NCBI GenBank assembly: GCA_903898725.1
Contig: CAIUGQ010000095.1
Location: 1-8,913, forward strand
DNA length: 8,913 nt
From: an uncultured Burkholderiales bacterium
GTDB taxonomy: Bacteria > Pseudomonadota > Gammaproteobacteria > Burkholderiales > Burkholderiaceae_E
Reading direction: 5' to 3'
The notes under the pieces were generated by a model, which had not been told where the DNA came from, ran no database searches, and worked only from the letters and a program-made list of their open reading frames with translations. The position numbers and the translations under genes are program-made. Of the stretch, positions 1 through 6,061 are shown piece after piece. The stretch's first letter is position 1, and each line of letters opens with the position of its first letter.

Positions 1-589
1 GACGCTGCAGACCGTCAAGGAGCAGATGCTCTACGAGGTCCACGACCCGGCGAACTACATCACGCCCGACGTCGTCGTCGACTTCACCACCGCGCGCCTG
101 GAGCTGCTGTCGGCCGACCGCGTGCGCGTCTCGGGCATCTCTGGCAAGCCGCGCACGCCGACGCTCAAGGTCTCGATCGGCTGCACCGAGGGCTTCATCG
201 GCGAGGACATGTTCTTCTACGCTGGCCCGGGCGCGCTGCGGCGCGCGCAGCTCGCCCGCCGCATCCTAGAAGAGCGCTTCCGCATCGTCGGGCTGCAGGC
301 CGAGGACGTGCGCATCGACTTCCTGGGCCTGAACGCCATCCACGGCGCAGCGACGCCCGCGGACGCACCCGAGCCCTACGAGATCGCGGTGCGTGTCGCG
401 GCCCGCACGAAGACGCGCGAGGAGGCGGTCAAGGTCGGCCGCGAGGTCGACGGCATGGCCGTCTCCGGCATCGCCCACACCGGCAAGCGCGTGCCGCACC
501 AGGACCGCACGCGCGAGGTGATCGGCGTGTGGTCGGCGCTGGTGCCACGCGAGCAGGTTCCCGCGTCCGTCGTCTACTTCGAGAGCTGA
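1..589 (+). CDS. AtuA-family protein (DUF1446), C-terminal part
   Basis: This is the 3' end of a gene that starts before the window. The first complete codon is at base 2 and 195 residues are visible; the ATG at base 26 is internal, because the frame stays open and family-like upstream (TLQTVKEQM). The text resembles the acyclic terpene utilization AtuA family, for example the PDVVVDF stretch, the GFIGEDMFFYAGPGA segment and the VSGIAHTGKRVPHQDRTREV segment near the C terminus. Full-length members are usually around 450 residues or more, so over half is missing. AtuA is required for growth on citronellol/geraniol in Pseudomonas, but its biochemical role is not settled. Only 4 bases separate its stop from the next start, so the two are almost certainly co-translated. 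The exact substrate pathway here cannot be read from the fragment. Confidence 0.88.
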   Translation, partial: TLQTVKEQMLYEVHDPANYITPDVVVDFTTARLELLSADRVRVSGISGKPRTPTLKVSIGCTEGFIGEDMFFYAGPGALRRAQLARRILEERFRIVGLQAEDVRIDFLGLNAIHGAATPADAPEPYEIAVRVAARTKTREEAVKVGREVDGMAVSGIAHTGKRVPHQDRTREVIGVWSALVPREQVPASVVYFES

Positions 590-593
590 GACC

Positions 594-950
594 ATGAAGG
601 TGAAGCTGCAGCACGTCGCGCACGCCCGCTCGGGCGACAAGGGCGACACGTCGAACATCGCGGTCTTCGCGTACGCCCCGGAGCTCTATCCGCTGCTGGT
701 CGAGCAGCTGAGCGCCGAGCGCTTCAAGGCCTTCTACTCGGGTGCGATCAAGGGCGAGGTGCTGCGCTATCCGGTGGCGGCGCTGCACGCGATCAACTTC
801 GTGTGCCACGGCGCGCTCGGCGGCGGCGTCTCGCGCAGCCTGTGCCTCGACAACTACGGCAAGGCGCTGTCGGCCGCAGTCCTCGGCTTCGAGATCGAGG
901 TGCCCGAGTCGCTGGTGCCGCTTCTGAAGAACCTGCCCGAGCCCGCCTGA
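594..950 (+). CDS. AtuA-associated small domain protein
   Basis: A 118-residue soluble protein with no signal peptide or membrane segment. Its N terminus carries the signature ARSGDKGDTSNI (residues 11-22), followed by a compact alpha/beta domain. This matches the small domain found either fused to the C terminus of AtuA proteins or encoded directly downstream of them, as here. Established knowledge ties the domain to AtuA, but I know of no assigned reaction. A purine-rich GAGAG lies just before the start, inside the end of the AtuA gene, and the 4-base gap implies translational coupling. Because the two domains are one chain in some organisms, the proteins very probably form a complex. The ATG at 594 is the natural start, as the signature motif begins only ten residues in. 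Confidence 0.85.
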   Translation: MKVKLQHVAHARSGDKGDTSNIAVFAYAPELYPLLVEQLSAERFKAFYSGAIKGEVLRYPVAALHAINFVCHGALGGGVSRSLCLDNYGKALSAAVLGFEIEVPESLVPLLKNLPEPA

Positions 951-981
951 AGCGGCGCCGCGCACCGACCGGAGAGACCTG

Positions 982-2085
982 ATGAGCCCATCCCCGAGCA
1001 GGGCCCGCCACACGATGCTGGTGGCAGGCGCCGGCGGTGTCGTCGGCGCGGCCGCCGTCGAGCACTTCGCATCGCTGCCCGACTGGGACGTCGTCGCGGT
1101 GTCGCGCCGCCGTCCGCCCGAGCTGCCCGAGGGCGTGACCCACCTGTCGCTCGACCTGACCGACGCGGCCGCGTGCCGTGCCGCGGGCGCCGCGCTCTCG
1201 CGCGTCACGCACCTGATGTTCGCCGCGCTCTACGAGAAGCCCGACCTCATCGCCGGCTGGCGCGACCCCGAGCAGATGGCGGTCAACCTCGCGATGCTGC
1301 GCAACCTGCTCGATGCGCTCGAGGCCTCGGCCCCCGGCCTGCGCCACGTGTCGCTGATGCAGGGGACCAAGGCCTACGGCGGCCACGTCACGCCCGCGCC
1401 GGTGCCGGCCAAGGAACGCTGGCCGAGGCACGAGCACGAGAACTTCTACTGGCTGCAGGAAGACCTGCTGCGCGAGCGCCAGCCGCGTGCCGCCTGGGTG
1501 TTCACCGTGCTGCGTCCGCAGATCGTCTTCGGCTACGCGGTCTCCAGTCCGATGAACATCGTCGCCGCGATCGGCGCCTACGCCGCGGTGATGCGCGAGC
1601 TCGGCCGCCCGCTCGCCTGGCCCGGGGGCGGGCGCTACATCAACGGCGGCAGCGACAGCCGGCTGATCGCGCAGGTCGCCGAGTGGGCCGGGACCCACGA
1701 GATCGCGGCCAACGAGACCTACAACGTGGTCAACGGCGACGCGCTGCTCTGGCAGGACCTGTGGGGCTCGGTCGCCGCGCACTTCGGCATGCCGACCGGT
1801 CCCGACGCACCGATGAACCTCACGCGCGAGATGCCCGCGCAGGCCGACGCCTGGCGTCGCGTGGTCGAGAGCCACGGCCTGCGGGACGTGAGTCTCGACG
1901 GGCTGGTGGGCAGTTCGTGGCAGTTCACCGACCGTGCGTTCGCGCAGGGTCTCGCGAACCCCGCGGATTCGGTGCTGAGCGGCATCAAGCTGCACCAGCA
2001 CGGCTTCCACGGCGTGATCGACACCGAGGACGGGCTGCTGCACTGGCTGGAGCGGATGCAGGCGCAGCGGCTGCTGCCGCGCTGA
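982..2085 (+). CDS. NAD(P)-dependent SDR, PRISE (progesterone 5-beta-reductase/iridoid synthase)-like
   Basis: A 367-residue extended/atypical short-chain dehydrogenase. A Rossmann dinucleotide-binding motif GAGGVVG lies at residues 16-22 (G16, G19, G22). It is followed by an SRRRP stretch at the end of beta-2 (residues 41-45), where the arginines would favour NADP(H). MQGTKAYGG (residues 126-134) supplies the candidate catalytic lysine K130, and NFYWLQEDLL (154-163) corresponds to the PRISE-family NFYY-x-x-ED motif with the active-site tyrosine. Family members reduce activated C=C bonds of enones (progesterone, 8-oxogeranial). A good Shine-Dalgarno sequence, GGAGA at 971-975, sits 7-8 bases before the ATG. 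The gene lies 31 bases after the AtuA-associated gene and probably belongs to the same operon, so a terpenoid-like enone or enal is a reasonable but unproven substrate. Confidence 0.8.
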   Translation: MSPSPSRARHTMLVAGAGGVVGAAAVEHFASLPDWDVVAVSRRRPPELPEGVTHLSLDLTDAAACRAAGAALSRVTHLMFAALYEKPDLIAGWRDPEQMAVNLAMLRNLLDALEASAPGLRHVSLMQGTKAYGGHVTPAPVPAKERWPRHEHENFYWLQEDLLRERQPRAAWVFTVLRPQIVFGYAVSSPMNIVAAIGAYAAVMRELGRPLAWPGGGRYINGGSDSRLIAQVAEWAGTHEIAANETYNVVNGDALLWQDLWGSVAAHFGMPTGPDAPMNLTREMPAQADAWRRVVESHGLRDVSLDGLVGSSWQFTDRAFAQGLANPADSVLSGIKLHQHGFHGVIDTEDGLLHWLERMQAQRLLPR

Positions 2086-2092
2086 GCGGGGA

Positions 2093-2122
2093 GAGGCCGG
2101 CGCCCATGGCGCGCCGGGCCTC
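2093..2122. terminator. GC-rich hairpin between convergent genes, possible bidirectional terminator
   Basis: Between the SDR stop (2085) and the YbjQ-family stop (2132) there is an inverted repeat. GAGGCC-GGCGC (2093-2103) pairs with GCGCC-G-GGCCTC (2111-2122), leaving a single bulged G at 2116 and a 7-base loop CCATGGC. That is 11 base pairs in a 46-base convergent gap. No T-tract follows on either strand, so intrinsic termination is not proven; the location is the main argument. Confidence 0.45.
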
Positions 2123-2131
2123 ATCGCCGCA

Positions 2132-2485
2132 TCAGGCCATCTTCACCGCCGTGCCGCTCACGGTGACCATCATCATGCCGTTCGCCTCGCCGAGCACCTC
2201 GTAGTCGAAGTCGATGCCGACGACGCCGTCGGCGCCGAGCTCGATCGCCGCGGCCTTCATGTCCTCGATCGCGGCCTCGCGTGCGCCGGCGAGTGCGCGC
2301 TCGTAGCCGCCGGCCCGCCCGCCGACCACGTCGCGCACCGACGAGAACAGGTCGCGGAAGATGTTGGCGCCGATGATGGCCTCGCCGTTGACCACGCCCA
2401 GCCACGCGCCGACCTGCGCACCGCCGCTGCTCGGCACGACGGTGGCGAGGAAGAAAGTCGGATCGGATTTCGAGAACCAGCCCAT
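2132..2485 (-). CDS. YbjQ-family protein (UPF0145, 'heavy-metal-binding domain')
   Basis: A 117-residue cytosolic protein matching the YbjQ/UPF0145 family across its length. Recognisable parts are the GVVNGEAIIGANIFRDLF segment (about residues 30-47), the central RAGGYERAL helix start (57-65), EAAIEDMKAAAIELGADGVVG with its alternating hydrophobic pattern (70-90), and the C-terminal beta strand MMMVTVSGTAV. Members are about 100-120 residues, so this looks complete. The family forms small ring-like oligomers. It is annotated as heavy-metal-binding in some databases, but no biochemical role is established that I know of. A strong Shine-Dalgarno GGAGG lies about 5 bases upstream of the ATG on the minus strand. 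It converges with the SDR gene and diverges from the small His-rich lipoprotein. Confidence 0.88.
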   Translation of the reverse strand: MGWFSKSDPTFFLATVVPSSGGAQVGAWLGVVNGEAIIGANIFRDLFSSVRDVVGGRAGGYERALAGAREAAIEDMKAAAIELGADGVVGIDFDYEVLGEANGMMMVTVSGTAVKMA

Positions 2486-2695
2486 CGGGACCTCCAGGGG
2501 GCATCGGCGGACACGGTGCCCGCCGGCAGCGTGACCATCGTACCGGGCGGGGCGTTCCGGTCGTTCGATGCCCCGGCACCGTCGACATCCCCGTTACACC
2601 TGCAACACCTCGCCGGCGCCCATCGCTGCGGTCGACGGGTCCAATCGACGGACCGTTGTCCCGCTCCCGGGCGACGCCCCTCCGAGGATCCGAGC
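2486..2695. promoter_or_regulatory. Divergent intergenic spacer between the YbjQ-family and lipoprotein genes
   Basis: These 210 bases separate two divergently oriented genes, so promoters for both should lie here. On the minus strand TACGAT (2542 to 2537) resembles a -10 element and would give a leader of about 45 bases for the YbjQ-family gene, but I see no matching -35 at 16-18 bases. For the plus-strand gene I could not pick a convincing promoter pair. No clear operator palindrome was found. Confidence 0.25.
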
Positions 2696-2917
2696 ATGAG
2701 AACGTCCCTGTCGATCGCTGCCGCGATGCTGTCCGCCGCCGCCCTGTCCGGCTGTGTGGTGGCGCCGATCGGCCCCCCGCCCGTGGTCTACGGCGGCGGC
2801 GTCTACGTCCATCCCGCCTACCCGATGCCTGCGCCCGGCTATGCCTGGGGCCGGCATCCGCACTACGGGTACGGCTGGCGGCATCCGCACCACGGCTGGC
2901 ACCGCGGCTGGCGCTGA
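2696..2917 (+). CDS. Small His/Gly/Trp-rich lipoprotein
   Basis: A 73-residue predicted lipoprotein. Residues 1-20 form a short leader (MRTSLSIAAAMLSAAALSGC) ending in a lipobox LSGC with the lipidated cysteine at position 20. The mature part begins with a Pro/Gly/Val/Tyr-rich stretch and ends in a tail of His, Trp, Tyr, Gly and Arg containing a nine-residue repeat, RHPHYGYGW followed by RHPHHGWHR. The frame is open upstream to 2516, but the ATG at 2696 is chosen because only it places the leader at the N terminus; GAGG lies about 8 bases before it. Small lipoproteins with such tails are common in Burkholderiales and have no defined role. The nine or so histidines in the mature part could bind metal ions, which is inference only. 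It probably sits in the outer membrane or periplasm. Confidence 0.8.
   Translation: MRTSLSIAAAMLSAAALSGCVVAPIGPPPVVYGGGVYVHPAYPMPAPGYAWGRHPHYGYGWRHPHHGWHRGWR
2852..2895 (+). repeat. Two-copy 17-base direct repeat in the lipoprotein tail
   Basis: CGGCATCCGCACTACGG (2852-2868) recurs as CGGCATCCGCACCACGG (2879-2895) with one mismatch. The 27-base period equals nine codons, so it keeps frame and duplicates the RHPH(Y/H)G unit of the protein. Confidence 0.75.
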
Positions 2918-2927
2918 GCGCAGGCAC

Positions 2928-2957
2928 GCCCGGAGGCGTCCGGCCCCTCGTCCGGGC
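2928..2957 (+). terminator. Weak hairpin downstream of the lipoprotein gene
   Basis: GCCCGGA (2928-2934) is perfectly complementary to TCCGGGC (2951-2957) with a 16-base loop, 11 bases after the lipoprotein stop. There is no T-tract. It could separate the lipoprotein transcript from the oxidase operon, but short GC stems arise easily in DNA of this composition. Confidence 0.25.
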
Positions 2958-2970
2958 CTGCCCCCGAAGC

Positions 2971-2999
2971 TTGGCAAGCCGCCGATCGGTCCGTACCCT
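2971..2999 (+). promoter_or_regulatory. Candidate sigma70-type promoter for the oxidase operon
   Basis: TTGGCA (2971-2976, five of six matches to TTGACA) is followed after exactly 17 bases by TACCCT (2994-2999). The latter keeps the T, A and final T that matter most in a -10 box. Transcription would begin near 3006, giving a leader of about 44 bases before the ATG at 3050, which has AAGGA at 3041-3045 as ribosome binding site. In a GC-rich background this spacing and match are suggestive but could be chance. The leader also contains GC-rich self-complementary sequence (GACCGG ... GACCGGTC, 3007-3028). Confidence 0.4.
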
Positions 3000-3049
3000 G
3001 AGCGCCGACCGGCCGATCGCGACCGGTCCCTCGCGAAGGCAAGGACCCC

Positions 3050-4501
3050 ATGGTCGATCCGGACAGGCGCACCCTGCTCGCGGCGGCTGCCGCTGTCGCC
3101 CCGGCTGCGCTGCTGCCCGCGGCCGTGCAGGCCGAGCCGCGCATCGTGATGAACGACGCGAGCCGGCTGTCGCCCACGCCGGTCTTTCGGCACTGGGTCG
3201 TGCCGCCCGACCCGGAGGCGCAGACGATCGCGGCGCTGCGCGACGCGCTGCAGGCGGCCACGAAGCAGCGCCGTCCGATCGTGGTCGGTGCGGCGCGCCA
3301 TTCCATGGGCGGCCAGAGCCTGGCGCGCAACGGCCTGGGCATCACCTTCGCGATCGACCGCTGCGAGGTCGACCGTGCGGCCGGCACAGCGCGCGTGCAT
3401 GCCGGCACGCGCTGGCACCAGGTGATCTCGGCCCTCGATGCGCAGGGCCTGTCGCCCGCGGTGATGCAGTCGAACAGCGACTTCTCGGTCGGGGCCACCT
3501 TCTCGGTGAACGCCCACGGCTGGCCCGCGCCCTACGGACCGTTCGGCTCGACCGTGCGCGCGCTGCGGCTGATGCTCGCCGACGGTTCGGTGGTCACCGC
3601 GTCACGAACGGAGCACCCCGAACTCTTCGCGATGGCGATGGGCGGCTACGGGCTGGTCGGCATCCTGCTCGAGCTCGAGATCGCGGTGGTCGAGAACCGG
3701 ATGATGCGACCCCGGTTCGAGCGGATGCCCGCCGGCGATCTCGCGCGCCGCTTCACCGGCGCGCTGCGCGACGACCCGCAGGTGAAGATGATCTACGGTC
3801 GGCTCAACGTGACCCGCGCCGAGCTCTTCACCGAGGCGCTGCTGGTCACCTGGCGGCCCGACGCCGCGCCGCCCGGCGGGCTGCCGGCGGCCACGCGCCG
3901 CGGCGCGCTCACGGGCGTCTCGCGCGAGATCTACCGCGCGCAGATCGGCTCCGAGACCGGCAAGAAGGCCCGCTGGTTCGCCGAGACCGTCGCGGTGCCG
4001 AAGGCGGCAACGGGCGCTTTCACCCGCAACTCGCTGATGAACGAGCCGGTCTCGAACCTCGAGGGCCGCGACCGGCGTCGCACCGACATCCTGCACGAGT
4101 ACTTCGTCCATCCGGACCGCTTCGGCGACTTCCTCGCCGCCTGTCGCGAGCTGATCCCGAAGGCGCGCGCCGAGTTCCTCAACGTGACGCTGCGCTGGGT
4201 CGCGGCCGACGACCTGCCGGTGCTGTCGTACTCGACCACCGACCGGATCGCCGCGGTGATGTCGTTCTCGCAGGAGATCACGCCCGAGGGCGAGGCGGAC
4301 ATGATGATGCTGACCGAGGCGCTGATCGATCGCGTCGGCGCGATCGGGGGCGCGTTCTACCTGCCGTACCGGCTGCATGCGCGCCCCGACCAGGTCCGCG
4401 CGATCTATCCGCGCGCCGAGCGCTTCGCGGAGCGCAAGCGGCACTTCGATCCACACGGCGTGTTCCGCCATGCACTGTGGGACGCCTACCTCGCCGACTG
4501 A
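3050..4501 (+). CDS. Exported FAD-dependent oxidoreductase (VAO/PCMH family, lactone-oxidase/cytokinin-dehydrogenase-like)
   Basis: A 483-residue flavoprotein. Residues 1-28 look like an export leader: D-R-R-T-L-L (5-10), an Ala/Leu-rich core and a VQA cleavage site. The twin arginine suggests Tat export, sensible for a protein folded around FAD. The PCMH-type FAD domain follows. It includes VVGAARHSMGGQSL (78-91), where H84 in the H-S-x-x-G-Q context is the expected site of covalent FAD attachment, as in cytokinin dehydrogenase and aldonolactone oxidases. SNSDFSVGATFSVNAHGW (141-158) and FAMAMGGYGLVGILLELEI (193-211) match the family's later FAD-binding blocks. The C terminus KRHFDPHGVFRHALW (464-478) matches the usual family ending. 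Such enzymes oxidise an alcohol, aldose, lactone or amine, often passing electrons to O2; the substrate here is unknown. It heads a four-gene block with gaps of 21, 6 and -17 bases. Confidence 0.82.
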   Translation: MVDPDRRTLLAAAAAVAPAALLPAAVQAEPRIVMNDASRLSPTPVFRHWVVPPDPEAQTIAALRDALQAATKQRRPIVVGAARHSMGGQSLARNGLGITFAIDRCEVDRAAGTARVHAGTRWHQVISALDAQGLSPAVMQSNSDFSVGATFSVNAHGWPAPYGPFGSTVRALRLMLADGSVVTASRTEHPELFAMAMGGYGLVGILLELEIAVVENRMMRPRFERMPAGDLARRFTGALRDDPQVKMIYGRLNVTRAELFTEALLVTWRPDAAPPGGLPAATRRGALTGVSREIYRAQIGSETGKKARWFAETVAVPKAATGAFTRNSLMNEPVSNLEGRDRRRTDILHEYFVHPDRFGDFLAACRELIPKARAEFLNVTLRWVAADDLPVLSYSTTDRIAAVMSFSQEITPEGEADMMMLTEALIDRVGAIGGAFYLPYRLHARPDQVRAIYPRAERFAERKRHFDPHGVFRHALWDAYLAD

Positions 4502-4522
4502 CCCGATGACCCGGATCCGCCC

Positions 4523-4972
4523 ATGACGTTCCCCGTTCGCGGCGTCGCCGCCGGCTACGCCCTCGTGCTCGGCGTCGTCGCGCTGCTCAACCAGGTACCG
4601 GGCATCGTCGATGGCGAGGGCCGCGTCTTCGGCATCTTCGCGCTCGATGTCTACGACGACCTGCTGCACGCGGCCTCGGCGCTCTGGGCCGCGGTCGCGG
4701 CCTTCGTCTCGCGGCGGGCGTCGATCGCGTTCCTGCGGCTGTTCGGCACGCTGTACCTGCTCGACGGGCTGCTGGGGCTCGCCACCGGCTCGGGCTATCT
4801 CGACCTGGGCATCGTGCTGTACGGCATCCAGCCGCAGCCGGCGATGTTCCGGGTCCTCGCCAACCTGCCGCACCTCGCGCTCGGCGGGGTGGCGGCGTTC
4901 GTCGGCTGGCGCACCGTGCCGGGCTCGGGTCCGGGTCTGGGTCTGGGTCCGGACCCGGGCCGGGCCGGGTAG
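4523..4972 (+). CDS. Four-helix membrane protein, DUF4383-like
   Basis: A 149-residue inner-membrane protein with four hydrophobic segments at roughly residues 6-26, 44-63, 70-90 and 111-129. The features FGIFALDVYDDLLHAASALWA (37-57), with an acidic/His pair at the start of helix 2, and NLPHLALGGVAAFVGW near the end resemble the DUF4383 family, which has no known function. The first helix also contains the paired A-L-L-N-Q-V-P-G segment seen in such proteins. After the last helix the tail is a low-complexity Gly/Pro/Leu stretch (GSGPGLGLGPDPGRAG) encoded by a G-rich repeat. The ATG at 4523 lies 21 bases after the oxidase stop, with only a weak ribosome binding site (GGAT), so coupling to upstream translation is likely. 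It might anchor or serve the exported oxidase, which is inference from position alone. Confidence 0.65.
   Translation: MTFPVRGVAAGYALVLGVVALLNQVPGIVDGEGRVFGIFALDVYDDLLHAASALWAAVAAFVSRRASIAFLRLFGTLYLLDGLLGLATGSGYLDLGIVLYGIQPQPAMFRVLANLPHLALGGVAAFVGWRTVPGSGPGLGLGPDPGRAG
4921..4969 (+). repeat. GGGTCY hexanucleotide repeat with G-quadruplex potential
   Basis: GGG runs occur at 4921, 4927, 4933, 4939 and 4945, an exact 6-base period with 3-base loops, then again at 4957, 4962 and 4967. Any four of the first five satisfy the classical G3N1-7 quadruplex rule on the coding strand and in the mRNA. A perfect 12-base palindrome, GGGTCCGGACCC (4945-4956), lies within it and could form a competing hairpin. 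The tract encodes the low-complexity tail of the membrane protein and ends at its stop codon, 10 bases before the next start. Confidence 0.7.
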
Positions 4973-4978
4973 CGCGGC

Positions 4979-6061
4979 ATGCCGTTCGCGCGGCTCGTCC
5001 GCATCGCCGTCCTGCTCGGCCTGGCGCTCGGACTCGCGGCGGCGGCGCCGATCGTGTGGGTCGAGACGCGCTGCGTGACCGACCGCGCCGACGGCGGCCC
5101 CGCGTACGCATCGAGCCTGCCGGTGGCCGACCGCCGCGTGGAGGTCGACACCTACCTCACGTATCCGGAGTGGTCGATCGTTCACGCCTACGAGGACCTG
5201 GCCGCCGTGTCCCGGGCCCGGGGCGAGTCGGCCTTCGCCTACGCGTCGAGCGTCGCCGGCTACTGGCGTGGCTTGTGCGCGGTCGTGCGCACCGCGTCCG
5301 CCCGCGGCGAGATTCCGTCGGACACCCGGACGATGCTGCATGTGATCGGCATCAGCTTCAGTGCCGAGATGGCGGTCAAGGGTGCGTGGGAGTCGACGCT
5401 CGGTGCACTCGCCGAGGCGGTGCGCGGCGCGGCGCCGACGCCGGAGGACACCTTCTCGCATGCGGTCGCGGACGACTACGCCGCCTTCCTGCGGCAGACG
5501 CCGTGGTACGCGTATCCGTTCGCGCCGACGCTCGCGCGCTTCTGGCACGACGTGCCGTGGCAGGGCGGGCATCCGCTTCGCAAGCTCGAGCGGCGCGTGG
5601 CGCTGAGCCTGGAGTACGGCGTGAAGGCGGTCTACGCGAAGGCGCTGGGTGCGCTCGCCGGTCTTTCGCCCGCGACGACGACGCTGCGCAGCGTGGTGCG
5701 CGGGCTCGACGCCGGCGACCTGGCCGCCGATGCGCGGATCGTGCTCGTCGAGCGCCGCGCCGACGGCACGTCGGTGATCGAGACGCCGCGCTACCGTGCG
5801 TACACCGAGGTCCTGGCGGGCCTGGCGGCGCGCGGGCGCGACCTGGTCGAGATCGCCGGCAACGACGAGGTGATGCTCACCGTGCTGGCACCCGCCGGCG
5901 CGCAGCGGCCTCCGGGCGCCGTGCCGCTGCTCGCGGTACCGGTGCAGGCCCGGCCCGGATCCGAGCGCATCGCGCTGGCGGTGCGTGTCGATGCGCTGTG
6001 TGCACTGCTGCGCGGGCTGCAGGGCGGTGCGATCTCGCTCGAGCATGTCTACGACTACTGA
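4979..6061 (+). CDS. Membrane-anchored protein of unknown family, 360 residues
   Basis: I do not recognise a named family. One N-terminal hydrophobic segment (about residues 7-28) is either a membrane anchor or an uncleaved signal, putting the rest in the periplasm. The body has several motifs that look conserved rather than random: TYLTYPEWSIVHAYEDLA (58-75), a SVAGYWRGLC segment (91-100), HVIGISFSAEMAVKGAWESTLG (121-142), DDYAAFLRQTPWYAYPF (165-181), RRVALSLEYGVKAVYAKALG (205-224) and a C-terminal alpha/beta region ending in EHVYDY. Aromatic and acidic residues cluster around 58-71 and 165-190. Cysteines are few (32, 100 and one near 340). It follows the DUF4383-like gene by 6 bases with no good ribosome binding site and overlaps the next gene, so it is translationally embedded in the oxidase operon. 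A role as partner of the oxidase is possible but unproven. Confidence 0.75.
   Translation: MPFARLVRIAVLLGLALGLAAAAPIVWVETRCVTDRADGGPAYASSLPVADRRVEVDTYLTYPEWSIVHAYEDLAAVSRARGESAFAYASSVAGYWRGLCAVVRTASARGEIPSDTRTMLHVIGISFSAEMAVKGAWESTLGALAEAVRGAAPTPEDTFSHAVADDYAAFLRQTPWYAYPFAPTLARFWHDVPWQGGHPLRKLERRVALSLEYGVKAVYAKALGALAGLSPATTTLRSVVRGLDAGDLAADARIVLVERRADGTSVIETPRYRAYTEVLAGLAARGRDLVEIAGNDEVMLTVLAPAGAQRPPGAVPLLAVPVQARPGSERIALAVRVDALCALLRGLQGGAISLEHVYDY

Noticed and set aside
26..28. ATG as start of the AtuA protein
   Set aside because: Upstream codons remain in frame and family-like, and the visible part corresponds only to the C-terminal portion.
793..2124. A 443-codon minus-strand frame opposite the SDR gene
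   Set aside because: Low-complexity Arg/Ala/Val/His composition; the plus strand has a clear Rossmann fold and Shine-Dalgarno.
2982..3028. Operator-like inverted repeats around CCGATCGG and GACCGGTC before the oxidase gene
   Set aside because: The half-sites match only partly and short GC palindromes are frequent in this DNA; not enough to call a binding site.
2656..4509. A 617-codon plus-strand open frame overlapping the lipoprotein and the oxidase
   Set aside because: The protein is mostly Arg/Ala/Gly/Pro and runs out of frame across a well-supported lipoprotein and FAD oxidase.
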